This document shows, one piece after another, positions 31,655 to 41,576 of a stretch of DNA of 55,051 nucleotides. The stretch is from the NCBI GenBank assembly GCA_903915535.1, contig CAIWTJ010000125.1, positions 1 through 55,051 of the forward strand, in the 5' to 3' direction. How positions within the stretch are numbered: position 1 is the first letter of the stretch; every line of letters begins with the position of its first letter. The notes under the pieces were generated by a model that saw only the letters and a program-made list of their open reading frames with translations, had not been told where the DNA came from and made no database searches. A program made the translations under genes and the position numbers. The DNA comes from Enhydrobacter aerosaccus. GTDB taxonomy: Bacteria > Pseudomonadota > Alphaproteobacteria > Reyranellales > Reyranellaceae.

Positions 31655-32902
31655 TCAGTCGCGCGCGGCGGCGCGATCGATAAAGAGAGTGCCGCTGGCC
31701 ACGACCGTCTCGCCGATCTGCAGGCCCTTGCGGACTTCGACCAGCCCGTTGACGGTGTCGCCCACGTCGATCGAACGGCTGACCACGACCTTCTGCTCGG
31801 GCCGCGCAACCCAGACACGGGCCTGCGCGCCCTCGTAAATCACGGCATCGGTCGGCACCGCGGCGCCCATGCGCGCGTCGCCCGAAATGATGCGGAAAGT
31901 GGCGAACATCTCCGGCAGCAGCTCACGGCCGGGATTGGTGATCTCGGCGCGCACCGGCAGGCGGCGCGTCGTGGCATCGAGTGCGGGCGCCACATAGGTG
32001 AGCTTGGCGTTGAAGATGCGCTTGGGATACGCCAGCACCGACACTTCGACGGGCTGGCCGACCTTCATGCGCGGCGCATCCGATTCGCGGACGTTGGCGA
32101 TCAGCCACACGGTGTCGAGGCTGCCGACGGTGAACACCGGATCGGTGGCCCCCACGTTGATGTACTGGCCGAGGCCGACCTTGCGCTGGATGACGGTGCC
32201 GGAGATCGGCGCGTTCACGATTGCCTCGGCGCCGATCTTGTCGACTTTCTCGAGCCGGTCGATATCGGCATCGGAGCGGCCGAGGATGCGCAGGCGGTTG
32301 CGCACGGCGGCGAGCGCGATCTCGGCGGAGCGCAAGTCGCCCTGCGCGCCGATCAGGTCGGACTGCGCCTGTTCGAGATCCTTCAGCGCGCCGCCGCGGA
32401 TGGCGAGCAGTTCGCGCTGGCGCTTCTCGACGGTCTTGGCGAGGTCGACCCTGGACTTCGACTTCTCGACACCGGCGACGGCGGTCACCAGGTCGTTCTG
32501 GCCCTGCACGAACTCGCTGGCTTCGATGGCGAACAGTGGCGCGCCCGCGTCGACATGATCGCCAGGCTTGGCGATCAGGCGGCTGACCCGGCCGGAATAG
32601 GGCGAGAACACCGGTGTCGTGGTGTCTTCGTTGAGCGCGATCTTGCCGTCGGTCGCCCGTTCGTCTCGGAATGCGACCTGACGCACCGGCGTGAGCCTCA
32701 GGCTGCCCCACTGCGTGTCCGACGGACGGAACGCACCGTCGGCTTCCGCCGTCGGCTTCTCCGGGCGCGCCACAGCGTTGCTCGGTCCGCTGTCGAGCAT
32801 CCAGAATCCGGCGCCGACCACGGCCACGAGTCCCGCGCCTGCAATCAGCAGGCGGTGGCGCTTGAGGCGGGTCATCAGCGAAGGTTTGCTCTCGATTGGC
32901 AT
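31655..32902 (-). CDS. RND periplasmic adaptor (membrane fusion protein)
   Basis: A 415-residue adaptor linking pump and outer-membrane channel. An N-terminal hydrophobic anchor (about 18-36) is followed by a lipoyl-like half (VFSPYSGRVSRLIAKPGDHVDAG), a helical hairpin (about 135-215), the second lipoyl half and a beta-barrel domain (NAPISGTVIQRKVGLGQYINVG, then VLAYPKRIFNAKLTYVAP). It lacks the extra metal-binding N-terminal Met/His tail seen in CusB. It is the first gene of the operon, divergent from the response regulator gene across 163 bp. Confidence 0.92.
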   Translation of the reverse strand: MPIESKPSLMTRLKRHRLLIAGAGLVAVVGAGFWMLDSGPSNAVARPEKPTAEADGAFRPSDTQWGSLRLTPVRQVAFRDERATDGKIALNEDTTTPVFSPYSGRVSRLIAKPGDHVDAGAPLFAIEASEFVQGQNDLVTAVAGVEKSKSRVDLAKTVEKRQRELLAIRGGALKDLEQAQSDLIGAQGDLRSAEIALAAVRNRLRILGRSDADIDRLEKVDKIGAEAIVNAPISGTVIQRKVGLGQYINVGATDPVFTVGSLDTVWLIANVRESDAPRMKVGQPVEVSVLAYPKRIFNAKLTYVAPALDATTRRLPVRAEITNPGRELLPEMFATFRIISGDARMGAAVPTDAVIYEGAQARVWVARPEQKVVVSRSIDVGDTVNGLVEVRKGLQIGETVVASGTLFIDRAAARD

Positions 32903-33065
32903 TCGGACCGCGGTGCGACGGCTAGGAAACGGATTGGCGATGGGCTCACACTAGGCCTTTCCTATTACATCAACCTGACGGGCCGTCCATGAAGCGGACG
33001 GACAAGTTCGCCCCCACCATGGTAGGCTGAGTTCCCAAGGCAAGAACGGGCGAAGGCGCATACCA
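32903..33065. promoter_or_regulatory. divergent control region of efflux operon and two-component genes
   Basis: 163 bp separate the adaptor gene (minus) from the OmpR-type regulator gene (plus). The arrangement suggests that the regulator controls both sides from here. An inverted repeat CCGTCC/GGACGG (32983-33001) is visible. I could not pick a clear OmpR-type direct repeat or a convincing pair of -35/-10 boxes. Confidence 0.4.
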
Positions 33066-33749
33066 ATGCGAGTGCTTATCGTCGAAGACAACACAGAGCT
33101 TGTGTCCCTGATCGTGAAAGGGCTGGCCCAGAGCGGTCTGTCTGCCGATTCGGTAGGCACCGTGGGCGACGCTTTGCATGTCATCAGCACCATGAAATAT
33201 GCCGCGATCGTGCTCGACCTCGGCCTGCCGGACGACGATGGTCTTGCATTGCTGCGCGACATGCGCAGGCGCGGCGATTCGACACCAGTGCTGGTGCTGA
33301 CGGCGCGCGACGGTGTCATGGATCGCGTCACGGGCCTCAGGGAAGGCGCCGACGACTACCTGCCCAAGCCGTTCGCGATGGAAGAGCTGGTGGCGCGCCT
33401 GCAGGCGCTGCTGCGGCGCCCGGGCAACCTGCTCGGTCGTCTGCTCACGTTCGGCAACGTCTCGCTCGACACCGACGGGCGGCAGGTTTTCGTCTCGGGT
33501 GCGCCGCGTCCTTTCCCGGCCCGCGAAACCGCCGTGCTCGAGATCCTGTTGCGCCGGGGCGGCAACGTGGCGCCCAAGCGCCTGTTCGAGGATCACCTGT
33601 TCGGACTCTCCGGCGACGTCGGTTCGAACGCGGTCGAAGTCTACGTCCATCGCCTGCGCAAGATGCTGAGCGATGCCGGTGCCACGGTGAGGATCCATAC
33701 CGTGCGCGGCGTCGGTTATCTCATGGCCGAGGAAAAGGCCGCCGGCTAA
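33066..33749 (+). CDS. OmpR/PhoB-family response regulator
   Basis: A 227-residue DNA-binding regulator. The receiver domain (1-115) has the acidic pair Glu8-Asp9, phospho-acceptor Asp51 (VLDLGLP) and Lys101 (LPKPF). A winged helix (about 130-222) follows, with the typical VEVYVHRLRKML and IHTVRGVGYLM ends. Members of this QseB/CusR/TctD-like group usually control neighbouring transport operons, so the divergent RND efflux operon is the likely target. The stop and the kinase start overlap by one base (TAATG). Confidence 0.95.
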   Translation: MRVLIVEDNTELVSLIVKGLAQSGLSADSVGTVGDALHVISTMKYAAIVLDLGLPDDDGLALLRDMRRRGDSTPVLVLTARDGVMDRVTGLREGADDYLPKPFAMEELVARLQALLRRPGNLLGRLLTFGNVSLDTDGRQVFVSGAPRPFPARETAVLEILLRRGGNVAPKRLFEDHLFGLSGDVGSNAVEVYVHRLRKMLSDAGATVRIHTVRGVGYLMAEEKAAG

Positions 33750-35122
33750 TGATCCGCTTCCGCTCCATCATCACCCGCATGGTGGCGCTGCATGTCGTGG
33801 CAATCGGCATCACCTCGATCCTGATGCCGCTCGCGCTGTACTGGCTGCTGAACCAGGCCGCGAACAACCTCCACCGCGATGCCCTGCGCAGCCAGGCCTT
33901 CACCATCGGCAGCTTCCTGCGCCCGCAGGCCGATGGCCAGGTGATGCTCGACATTCCACCCGAAGTGCGGCCGCTCTATTCCGGCGGCTACGGCCTCTAT
34001 GCCTATGCCGTGCTCGACACCAGCAACAAGGTGCTGTTCTCCTCGCGCACCGACGGCGCGGCGCTGTTCTCGCCCGACGACGAGTCGCGGCGCGACTGGT
34101 TCATCCGCCGCGGCAATAGCGGGGCGGTCCTGTTCGGCGTCAGCGTGCCACGGCCGATCGGCGAGCACATCTACTGGATCCAGGTCGGCCAGGACCTGGC
34201 CCATCGCGACGTCATCATCGACGACGTCGTGGCGTCGTTCTTCCCGCGCGTCGCATGGATCACCTTTCCGATCCTGCTCCTGCTGCTTGCCTTCGACATC
34301 ATGATCTTCCGTCGCGCGCTCGACCCCGTGCGCGAGGCGTCGACGACGGCCGCGTCGATCGGCCCGCAGCGCACCGAGTTGCGCCTGCCCGAGCAGACCA
34401 TGCCGGTCGAGATCGCGCCGCTCGTCCACGCCGTGAACCAGGCGCTCGACCGCCTCGAAGCCGGATACCGCGCGCAACGCGAGTTCACTGCCGACATGGC
34501 GCACGAGCTGCGTACGCCGCTCGCCATCGTGCGCGCGCGGGTCGATTCACTCGAGGCGGGACCGGTCCGCGAGGAGTTGCGCGCCGACCTCGTCAACATG
34601 ACGCGCACCGTCAACCAGGTCCTCGATATCGCCGAGCTCGAAAGTTTCATCGTCGCCACCGATGCCAGGGCCGATCTCCACGAGGTCTGCGCCGATGCCG
34701 TGGGCTTCATGGCGCCGCTCGCGGTCGACATGTCCAAAACCATCTCGCTCACCGGCGATCCTGGCCCGATCTGGGTGCGCGGCCATGCCGAGGCGCTGTT
34801 CCGCGCCGTGCGCAACCTGATCGAGAATGCGATCCGGCATACGCCGCCGGGTGTCTCGATCGAAGTCGAGGTTCTGGCCAGCGGCATCGTGCATGTGAGC
34901 GACGACGGGCCGGGTGTGCCCGCTGCCGATCGCGAGCGCATCTTCAGCCGCTTCTGGCGGCGCGACCGGGCCAGGGGCGACAGCCGCGGTCTCGGCCTCG
35001 CCATCGTGGCCCGTGTCGCGGAGGCGCACGACGGCAGCATTTCCGTCGACAATGCGCCCGATGGCGGCGCGGTGTTTACCCTCAGGCTGCGCCCGGTATC
35101 TTCCTCGACACCGTCGGCGTGA
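33749..35122 (+). CDS. sensor histidine kinase
   Basis: A 457-residue membrane sensor. TM helices lie at about 10-33 and 167-187, flanking a periplasmic sensor domain of about 130 residues. HisKA follows with His252 in FTADMAHELRTPLA, then HATPase with N-box NLIENAIRHTPPG, a G1 box DDGPGVP and RGLGLAIVARVAEAHDG. The short TM-periplasm-TM plan is that of the CusS/QseC/TctE group. It is co-transcribed with the regulator upstream and probably senses the efflux substrate. Confidence 0.95.
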   Translation: MIRFRSIITRMVALHVVAIGITSILMPLALYWLLNQAANNLHRDALRSQAFTIGSFLRPQADGQVMLDIPPEVRPLYSGGYGLYAYAVLDTSNKVLFSSRTDGAALFSPDDESRRDWFIRRGNSGAVLFGVSVPRPIGEHIYWIQVGQDLAHRDVIIDDVVASFFPRVAWITFPILLLLLAFDIMIFRRALDPVREASTTAASIGPQRTELRLPEQTMPVEIAPLVHAVNQALDRLEAGYRAQREFTADMAHELRTPLAIVRARVDSLEAGPVREELRADLVNMTRTVNQVLDIAELESFIVATDARADLHEVCADAVGFMAPLAVDMSKTISLTGDPGPIWVRGHAEALFRAVRNLIENAIRHTPPGVSIEVEVLASGIVHVSDDGPGVPAADRERIFSRFWRRDRARGDSRGLGLAIVARVAEAHDGSISVDNAPDGGAVFTLRLRPVSSSTPSA

Positions 35123-35189
35123 ACGCCGGGCCTGCTGCTTGGCAAGCCTCGGGGTGCCGTCTACGCTGCCGGAAAACACGAGGAAATAT

Positions 35190-36437
35190 ATGTCCGGGCA
35201 TTACGACACGCTGGAGACGCGCCCGCCCGCCGAGCGCGAGAAGGCGTTGATGCTGGCGTTGCCGCAGCAGATCGCGCACGCCAAGCAGAACGCGCCGTTC
35301 TTCGCGAGCTGGCTCAAGGACGTCGATCCCGCCTCGGTCAATTCGCGCGCCGCGCTCGCGAAACTGCCGGTCCTTCGCAAGTCGATGCTGGGCGAGGTGC
35401 AGAAGAAGGCTCCGCCGATGGGCGGGCTGATCACCATACCGATCGGCAAGGCGCGGCATGTCTTCATGTCGCCCGGCCCGATCTTCGAGATCGACACCGA
35501 CGAGCTGGACTACTTCCGCGGCGCGCGCGCCATGTTTGCCGCCGGCTTCCGGCCGGGCGACGTGGTCTACAACACGTTTTCCTATCACCTCACGCCGGCC
35601 GGCCTGATGATGGAGTCGGCGCTGCGCGCATTGGGCTGCGCCATCGTTCCTGGCGGCGTCGGCAACACCGAACTGCAGCTCGACGCCATCGCGGCGATCA
35701 GACCGAAGGGCTATGTCGGCACGCCGTCGTTCCTCAAGATTCTGATCGAGAAGGCCCGAGAGCTGGGCAAGGATATCTCGTCGATCAAGCATGCCTTCGT
35801 CGGAGCCGAGGCGCTGCCGCCGTCATTGCGCCAGATATTCGTGGGCGCCGGCATGAGCTGCCAGCAGAGCTACGGTACCGCCGATCTCGGGACGATCGCC
35901 TACGAGTCCGCGGCCCCAGATGGATCCATTTCGGGCATGACGATCGACGAAGGCGTGATCGTCGAGATCGTGCGGCCGGGGACGGGCGATCCCGTGCCCG
36001 AGGGTGATGTCGGCGAAGTGGTGGTCACGACATTCAACAAGACCTACCCGCTGATCCGCTTCGGCACCGGCGACATGTCGGCGGTGCTGGCGGGACCGAG
36101 CCCGTGCGGGCGCACCAACATGCGTATCAAGGGCTGGATGGGGCGCGCCGACCAGCGCACCAAGGTGCGCGGCATGTTCGTCGATCCCGAGCAGATCGCC
36201 GAGATCTCGAGGAAGCATCCCGGCCTCGGCCGCCTGCGCCTGGTGATCGACTGGGTGAATCAGGCCGACATCATGACGCTGAAGGTCGAGGCGCCGACCC
36301 CGTCGCCCGACCTCGAGAAGGCGATGGAAGGGACGATCCGCACCGTCTGCAAGGTGGGCGGCAAGGTCGAATTCGCGGCGCTGGGCAGCCTGCCCAATGA
36401 CGGCAAGGTGATCGACGACGTGCGGAAGTACACGTGA
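35190..36437 (+). CDS. PaaK-like AMP-forming acyl/aryl-CoA ligase
   Basis: A 415-residue member of the adenylate-forming superfamily, of phenylacetate--CoA ligase type. Signs are VFMSPGPIFEI (at the P-loop position, though the canonical Ser/Thr/Gly-rich loop is degenerate), SYGTADLGTIAYE, GEVVVTTFNKTYPLIRFGTGDMS, GWMGRADQRTKVRGMFVDPEQI and a C-terminal ACT-like region. The substrate is probably an aromatic or organic acid, and no pathway genes accompany it. The start ATG 35190 has an AGGA site. It overlaps the SNase-like gene by 4 bp (GTGA). Confidence 0.87.
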   Translation: MSGHYDTLETRPPAEREKALMLALPQQIAHAKQNAPFFASWLKDVDPASVNSRAALAKLPVLRKSMLGEVQKKAPPMGGLITIPIGKARHVFMSPGPIFEIDTDELDYFRGARAMFAAGFRPGDVVYNTFSYHLTPAGLMMESALRALGCAIVPGGVGNTELQLDAIAAIRPKGYVGTPSFLKILIEKARELGKDISSIKHAFVGAEALPPSLRQIFVGAGMSCQQSYGTADLGTIAYESAAPDGSISGMTIDEGVIVEIVRPGTGDPVPEGDVGEVVVTTFNKTYPLIRFGTGDMSAVLAGPSPCGRTNMRIKGWMGRADQRTKVRGMFVDPEQIAEISRKHPGLGRLRLVIDWVNQADIMTLKVEAPTPSPDLEKAMEGTIRTVCKVGGKVEFAALGSLPNDGKVIDDVRKYT

Positions 36438-36877
36438 GCATGCGCCTGGCGATCGCCCTGATCGCGCTCGCCGCGCCGGCGGCGGCGCAGTCCGTGACCA
36501 TCATCGATGGCGACAAGATCAACATCGATGGTGCGGGCTATCGGTTCCTGGGCGTGGCCGCGCCGGATCCGGCCCAGGTGTGCGACGACGGCTATCCGGC
36601 CGGAACCGAGGCGATCAAGGCGCTGCTCGCACTGATGTCGGGCCGCAAGATCGCCTGCGAAAGCCACGGCCGCGATCCCTCGGGCCGGCTGCTGGCGCTC
36701 TGCCGCGCCAATGGGCGCGACCTCGGCGAAGCGATGGTACGGGCCGGTATGGCCTGGCCCGATCCGCGCACCGGCCGCGATTACGTCGTCGTCGAGCACG
36801 ATGCGCGCGCCGACCGGCTCGGCGTGCACGACCATTCGTGCGTCCTGCCGTGGGCGTACAAGAAGAACCCCGGCTAA
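36434..36877 (+). CDS. secreted SNase-like (thermonuclease-fold) protein
   Basis: A 147-residue exported protein. A signal peptide (about 1-20, LAIALIALAAPAAA) is followed by an OB-fold of staphylococcal-nuclease type, with TIIDGDKINIDG, YRFLGVAAPDPAQ, GRLLALC and AMVRAGMAWPD. Compared with SNase, the Asp of the usual G-I-D-A-P-E is Ala and the Glu is Asp, so nuclease activity is doubtful. Arg residues at the R35- and R87-like places remain. Cys in AQVC, IACES, LALCR and HSC may form disulfides. The start is GTG 36434 coupled to the ligase stop, or ATG 36440. It ends 3 bp from the convergent ghrA gene. Confidence 0.78.
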   Translation: MSMRLAIALIALAAPAAAQSVTIIDGDKINIDGAGYRFLGVAAPDPAQVCDDGYPAGTEAIKALLALMSGRKIACESHGRDPSGRLLALCRANGRDLGEAMVRAGMAWPDPRTGRDYVVVEHDARADRLGVHDHSCVLPWAYKKNPG

Positions 36878-36880
36878 GGT

Positions 36881-37819
36881 TCAGTATCCGGCTTTTGGAT
36901 CGACCGTATTGATCAGCGGTTGCCCGGCGCGCAGGCGCTTGATGTTCTCGATCACGCCCGGCGCCGCGGTGCGCGGGTTGGTCGAGCCCGCGACATGCGG
37001 CGTCACGTAGACCTTGGGGTGCGTCCAGTAGGGATGGTCGGCGGGCAACGGCTCGGTGTTGAACACATCGAGCGCCGCGCCGCTCAGATGACCCGACTCG
37101 AGCGCGGCCAGCAGGTCGGCGTCCACCACGTGGGCGCCGCGCGCCATGTTGATCAGGTAAGCGTCTTTGGGCAATGCGGCGAAGGTCTTGGCATTCAGGA
37201 TGCCCTGCGTCTCGCGCGTGAGCGGCAGGACAGCTACCAGGATGTCCGTGCGGGCGAGGAACGCCGCCAACCCGTCTGGTCCGTGGAACGTCTCGATGCC
37301 GGGCAGCGTCTTGGCGGTGCGGCTCCAGCCCGCCGTCGGGAAACCCAGCGCCGCGAACTTCGCCGCCGTGTCCTGGCCGATCGTGCCCAGACCCATGATG
37401 CCGATGCGGCGGTGGATGGTGTCCTTGAACGGCTCGACCTTCCAGCTCTTGGCCTTCTGGCTCGCGGCATACCGGTCGATGTCGCGATGATGGCGCAGCG
37501 CCCAGTAGATGGCGTACTCGCTCATCTGGCCGACCAGCCCGTCGTCCATGATGCGGGTGACGGCAACGCCGGGCGGCACGCGGTTGTCGGCGAAGAGGTG
37601 ATCGACGCCCATGCCGAGCGACACGACCATCTTCAGATTCTTGAAACTTGCCAGCACGCCCTGATCGGGCTTCCAGGCGAGGGCGATCTCGATATCGTCC
37701 TTGTTGCCGAGGCCACCGCGCAGCGTGCGGAAGTCGATCGGCCCGAGCGCCGGCTCCAGGATCTTCTGCCAATGCAGCCCGTCGGTATCCTTGCTGATGT
37801 AGGCAATGGCCCCCGCCAT
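36881..37819 (-). CDS. ghrA: glyoxylate/hydroxypyruvate reductase A-type D-2-hydroxyacid dehydrogenase
   Basis: A 312-residue NAD(P)H-dependent reductase of the 2-hydroxyacid dehydrogenase family. The Rossmann loop is GIMGLGTIGQ, followed by GWSRTAK (an Arg suited to NADPH). Catalytic Arg lies in NMARGAHVVD, Glu in DVFNTEPLP and His in TPHVAGSTNP. The HADNR-type substrate loop (GVDHLFADNRVP) and LPADHPYWTHPKVYVTPH fit GhrA. It follows yejF by 14 bp, so it may ride on the importer transcript. Confidence 0.9.
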   Translation of the reverse strand: MAGAIAYISKDTDGLHWQKILEPALGPIDFRTLRGGLGNKDDIEIALAWKPDQGVLASFKNLKMVVSLGMGVDHLFADNRVPPGVAVTRIMDDGLVGQMSEYAIYWALRHHRDIDRYAASQKAKSWKVEPFKDTIHRRIGIMGLGTIGQDTAAKFAALGFPTAGWSRTAKTLPGIETFHGPDGLAAFLARTDILVAVLPLTRETQGILNAKTFAALPKDAYLINMARGAHVVDADLLAALESGHLSGAALDVFNTEPLPADHPYWTHPKVYVTPHVAGSTNPRTAAPGVIENIKRLRAGQPLINTVDPKAGY

Positions 37820-37833
37820 GGAACTCTCCCCCG

Positions 37834-39432
37834 TTACGCTACTGACTCGAGATTGAACGCCGCCGCGATCAGCGCCTTCGTGTAAGGCGTCTGCGGCTGG
37901 CCGAAGACCTGCGCGGCCGGCCCGCGCTCGACGACCTTGCCGTCGCGCAGCACGACGACCTCGTCGGCGAGCGCCCGCACGACCTTGAGGTCGTGGCTGA
38001 TGAAGAGATAGGCGAGCTTGTGGCGCTGCTGCAGGTCGCGCAGCAGGTCGACGATCTGGGCCTGCACGCTCATGTCGAGCGCCGATGTGGGCTCGTCGAG
38101 CACCATGAAGCGCGGCTTCAGCACCAGAGCGCGCGCGATCGCGATGCGCTGGCGCTGGCCGCCGGAGAATTCGTGCGGATAGCGTTCGCGTGCGGCCGGA
38201 TCGAGCCCGACCTCGCGCAGGGCGTCGTCGATCATCTTCGTGCGCTCGGCTGCGGTGCCGATGCCGTGCACTTCAAGTCCTTCGCCCACGATCTCGCCGA
38301 CCGACATGCGCGGGCTGAGCGAACTGAAGGGATCCTGGAAAACGATCTGCATCTGCCGCCGCAGCGGCCGCAGATCGCGCTGGCTGAGCTTTTGCAGATC
38401 CTGGCCGTCGAATTCGATGCCGCCCTGGCTGCGCTCCAGCCGCAGCAGCGCCAGTCCGAGCGTCGTCTTGCCCGATCCCGACTCGCCCACCAGGCCGATC
38501 GTGTGGCCTTCGCGCAGCGCGATGCTGACGCCGTCGACGGCCTTCACGTAGCCGACCGTGCGGCGCAGGACGCCGCGCTTGATCGGGAAATGCACTTTCA
38601 GATCGTCGAGCTTCACGATCACCGGCGCATTGGGATCGGCGGCGGCCGGCCGGCCCTTGGGTTCGGCCGACAAGAGGTGTTTGGTATAGGCGTGCTGCGG
38701 CCGGTCGAAGACGTCGGCGACCGCGCCCTGCTCGACGATCTCGCCTTTGGTCATCACGCAGACGCGGTCGGCAACTTTGCGCACGATGCCGAGGTCGTGG
38801 GTGATGAACAGCAACGCCATGCCGTACTTCGCCTGCAGCGCCTTGAGCAGGGTCAGGATCTGCGCCTGGATGGTGACGTCGAGCGCGGTCGTCGGCTCGT
38901 CGGCGATCAGCAGGTCGGGCTCGTTGGCCAGCGCCATGGCGATCATGACCCTCTGGCGCTGGCCGCCCGAGAGTTGGTGCGGATAGGCACCGAGACGTTC
39001 AGCGGCGTTGGGAATGCCGACCTGGTCGAGAAGCTCGAGCGTGCGCTTGCGCGCGGCGTCGCGCGACAGGCCCTTGTGCAGGATCAACACCTCGTTCACC
39101 TGCCGCTCGATCGTGTGCAGCGGGTTGAGCGAGGTCATCGGCTCCTGGAAGATCATCGACACGCGATTGCCGCGCACGGCCAGCAGGTCGCGCGGCGCGG
39201 CACCCACCAGCTCCTTGCCCTGGAAGCGGATCGAGCCCCTGGGATGATGCGCGACCGGATAGGGCAGGAGCTGCAGCACCGATAGCGCGGTCACTGACTT
39301 GCCCGATCCCGACTCGCCCACGAGAGCGACGGTCTCGCCACGCTTGATGTCGAAGCTCACGCCCTTGACGGCCGGGGTGGCGCCGAAACTGACGGCCAGG
39401 TCATGGACCTCGAGGAGAACGGGCGCGCTCAC
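37834..39432 (-). CDS. yejF: peptide ABC importer ATPase (fused, YejF type)
   Basis: A 532-residue protein with two ABC ATPase domains in one chain. Walker A motifs are GESGSGKSV (domain I) and GESGSGKTT (domain II). Signatures LSGGQRQRV and FSGGQRQRI are intact, with Walker B DLLIADEP and FMVLDEP. Each half ends in the DppD/OppF-type region that binds the nucleotide site. It energises the YejBE pore for peptides; in E. coli this system imports microcin C. The GTG start at 39432 overlaps the yejE stop by 4 bp. An apparent long N-terminal extension is the yejE frame. Confidence 0.95.
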   Translation of the reverse strand: MSAPVLLEVHDLAVSFGATPAVKGVSFDIKRGETVALVGESGSGKSVTALSVLQLLPYPVAHHPRGSIRFQGKELVGAAPRDLLAVRGNRVSMIFQEPMTSLNPLHTIERQVNEVLILHKGLSRDAARKRTLELLDQVGIPNAAERLGAYPHQLSGGQRQRVMIAMALANEPDLLIADEPTTALDVTIQAQILTLLKALQAKYGMALLFITHDLGIVRKVADRVCVMTKGEIVEQGAVADVFDRPQHAYTKHLLSAEPKGRPAAADPNAPVIVKLDDLKVHFPIKRGVLRRTVGYVKAVDGVSIALREGHTIGLVGESGSGKTTLGLALLRLERSQGGIEFDGQDLQKLSQRDLRPLRRQMQIVFQDPFSSLSPRMSVGEIVGEGLEVHGIGTAAERTKMIDDALREVGLDPAARERYPHEFSGGQRQRIAIARALVLKPRFMVLDEPTSALDMSVQAQIVDLLRDLQQRHKLAYLFISHDLKVVRALADEVVVLRDGKVVERGPAAQVFGQPQTPYTKALIAAAFNLESVA

Positions 39433-40460
39433 AGCACGGCCTTGCGTGGATTGAAGGCGTCGCGCACCGCTTCGCCGATGAATACCAGCAGAGACATCAT
39501 GAGCGAGATAGTGAAGAAGGCGGTGAAGGCGAGCCAGGGCGCATTGAGGTTGTTCTTGCCCTGCAGCACCAGTTCGCCCAGCGACGGCGAACCCGGCGGC
39601 AGGCCGAAGCCTAGGAAGTCGAGCGCCGTCAGGGTGGTTACGGAGCCGGCCAGGATGAAGGGCAGGAAGGTGAGGCTCGCGGTCATGGCGTTGGGCAGGA
39701 TGTGCCGCATCATGATGCGCACGTCCAGCATGCCGAGCGCCCGGGCGGCCCGCACATAGTCGAAATTGCGCCCGCGCAGGAATTCGGCCCGCACATAGCC
39801 GACCAGCGCCATCCAGCTGAACAGCAGCATGATGCCCAGCAAGACCCAGAAGCCGGGCTGGATGAAGCTCGCCAGGATGATCAGCAGGTAGAGCGTGGGC
39901 ATGCTCGACCAGATCTCCAGGAAGCGCTGGAAGGAGAGGTCGACCCAGCCGCCGAAGTAGCCCTGCATGGCGCCGGCCGCGATGCCCACGATCGAGCTCA
40001 GGATCGTCAAGACGAAGCCGAACAGGATGGAAATGCGGAAGCCATACAAAAGACGGGCGAGCACGTCGCGTGCCAGATCGTCGGTGCCGAGCGGATGGGC
40101 GAGCGACGGCGGGAGCAGCGCCTTGCGGCCCTCGCCGCCGATGATCGTGTCGTAGCGATAGGGGATCAGCGGCCACAGCATCCAGCCCTTCGCGTCGATC
40201 GACTGCTTCAGCTCGGCGTCGGAATAGACCGCATTGGTCGGCAGGTCGCCGCCGAAGGTGGTCTCGGGATAGTCGCGCAGCACCGGCGAGTAGAAGGCGC
40301 CGTCGTAACGGATCAGGATCGGCTTGTCGTTGGCCAGCAGCTCGGAGAAGAGCGAGATGAGGAACATCGCACTGAACAGCACCAGCGAGATCATGCCGCG
40401 CCGGTTGCCGAGGAAGATGCGCAGCCGTCTTTTGTTCAGAGATTGCCTCGGGCGCTGCAT
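39429..40460 (-). CDS. yejE: peptide ABC importer permease YejE
   Basis: A 343-residue inner-membrane permease. The N-terminal hydrophobic helix is preceded by a basic segment (RQSLNKRRLRIFLGNRRGM). A soluble insert (about 45-130) is typical of YejE (PILIRYDGAFYSP, PETTFGGDLPTNAVYSD). The core follows, with the EAA-type loop ARALGMLDVRIMMRHILPNAM. It starts at ATG 40460 overlapping the yejB stop (TGATG). It forms the translocation pore with YejB. Confidence 0.95.
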   Translation of the reverse strand: MQRPRQSLNKRRLRIFLGNRRGMISLVLFSAMFLISLFSELLANDKPILIRYDGAFYSPVLRDYPETTFGGDLPTNAVYSDAELKQSIDAKGWMLWPLIPYRYDTIIGGEGRKALLPPSLAHPLGTDDLARDVLARLLYGFRISILFGFVLTILSSIVGIAAGAMQGYFGGWVDLSFQRFLEIWSSMPTLYLLIILASFIQPGFWVLLGIMLLFSWMALVGYVRAEFLRGRNFDYVRAARALGMLDVRIMMRHILPNAMTASLTFLPFILAGSVTTLTALDFLGFGLPPGSPSLGELVLQGKNNLNAPWLAFTAFFTISLMMSLLVFIGEAVRDAFNPRKAVL

Positions 40461-41560
40461 CAGCCGCGCGCCTCGAAGTCGATGCGCGGATCGACGATGG
40501 TGTAGGTGATGTCGCCCACGATGCCCATCACCAGCCCGATCATGCCGAAGAAGTAGAGCGTGCCGAACATCACCGGGTAGTCGCGGTTCAGCGCCGATTC
40601 GAAGCCCAGCAGACCGATGCCGTCGAGCGAGAAGATCACCTCGATGAGCATCGAGCCGGTGAACAGCACGGTGACGAAGGCCGAGGGAATTCCCGCAATC
40701 ACGATCAGCATGGCGTTGCGGAAGACGTGGCCATAGAGCACGCGCCTTTCGCTCAGGCCCTTGGCGCGGGCGGTCAGCACATATTGCTTGCCCATCTCCT
40801 CGACGAACGAGTTCTTGGTCAGGAAGGCGAGGCTCGCGAAGCCGCCGATGGTCATCGCCACGATCGGCAGGGCCATGTGCCAGAAATAGTCGAGCACCCT
40901 GTGCGCGACGTCGAGCGTGCTCCAGTTGTCCGAGAACAGGCCGCGCAGCGGGAACCACTGGAAATAGCTGCCGCCCGCGAACATCATCACCAGCAGCACC
41001 GCAAACAGGAAGGCCGGGATCGCGTTCAGCACGACCAGCACGGTCGAGGTCCACACGTCGAAGGCCGAGCCGTCGCGCACCGCCTTGCGGATGCCGAGCG
41101 GGATCGACACGAAATAGATCAGCAGCGTTGTCCAGAGCCCGAGAGACAGCGACACCGGCATCTTGTCGAGCACGAGATCGACGACGCGGCGGTCGCGGAA
41201 GAAGCTCGAGCCGAAGTCGAAGACGGCATAGTCCTTCATCATCAGCAGGAAGCGTTCGCCGATCGGCTTGTCGAAGCCGTACATCTTTTCGATTCGCTTG
41301 ATCAGTTCGGGTGGCAGGCCGCGGGCGCCGCGATAGGCGCCGGCACCGCCCTGGTCGCCGCCGCCGCGCTGCATCATCTCGCCACCCGAGCCACCGCCCG
41401 AGAAGCGCGCCGTGGCGCCGACCGACGTGCCTTCGATCTGCGCGATCATCTGCTCGACTGGCCCGCCGGGGGCCGCCTGCACGATGAAGAAGTTCAGCAC
41501 CATGATTCCGAACAGGGTCGGAATCACCAGCAACAGGCGGCGCAGGATATAGGCGAGCAT
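40460..41560 (-). CDS. yejB: peptide ABC importer permease YejB
   Basis: A 366-residue permease. The N-terminal helix [20 protein letters not shown] is shared by DppB/OppB-type proteins. A long Gly-rich insert (about 45-85, [19 protein letters not shown]) then [16 protein letters not shown] is characteristic of YejB. The EAA loop is [21 protein letters not shown]. It is located 16 bp after yejA in the operon order A-B-E-F. Confidence 0.95.
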   Translation of the reverse strand: MLAYILRRLLLVIPTLFGIMVLNFFIVQAAPGGPVEQMIAQIEGTSVGATARFSGGGSGGEMMQRGGGDQGGAGAYRGARGLPPELIKRIEKMYGFDKPIGERFLLMMKDYAVFDFGSSFFRDRRVVDLVLDKMPVSLSLGLWTTLLIYFVSIPLGIRKAVRDGSAFDVWTSTVLVVLNAIPAFLFAVLLVMMFAGGSYFQWFPLRGLFSDNWSTLDVAHRVLDYFWHMALPIVAMTIGGFASLAFLTKNSFVEEMGKQYVLTARAKGLSERRVLYGHVFRNAMLIVIAGIPSAFVTVLFTGSMLIEVIFSLDGIGLLGFESALNRDYPVMFGTLYFFGMIGLVMGIVGDITYTIVDPRIDFEARG

Positions 41561-41576
41561 CAGGCCGGGATGCCCA

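Noticed and set aside
28355..32992. 1545-codon plus-strand frame opposite the RND efflux operon.
   Set aside because: Antisense shadow of the pump and adaptor genes, with repetitive charged translation and no family.
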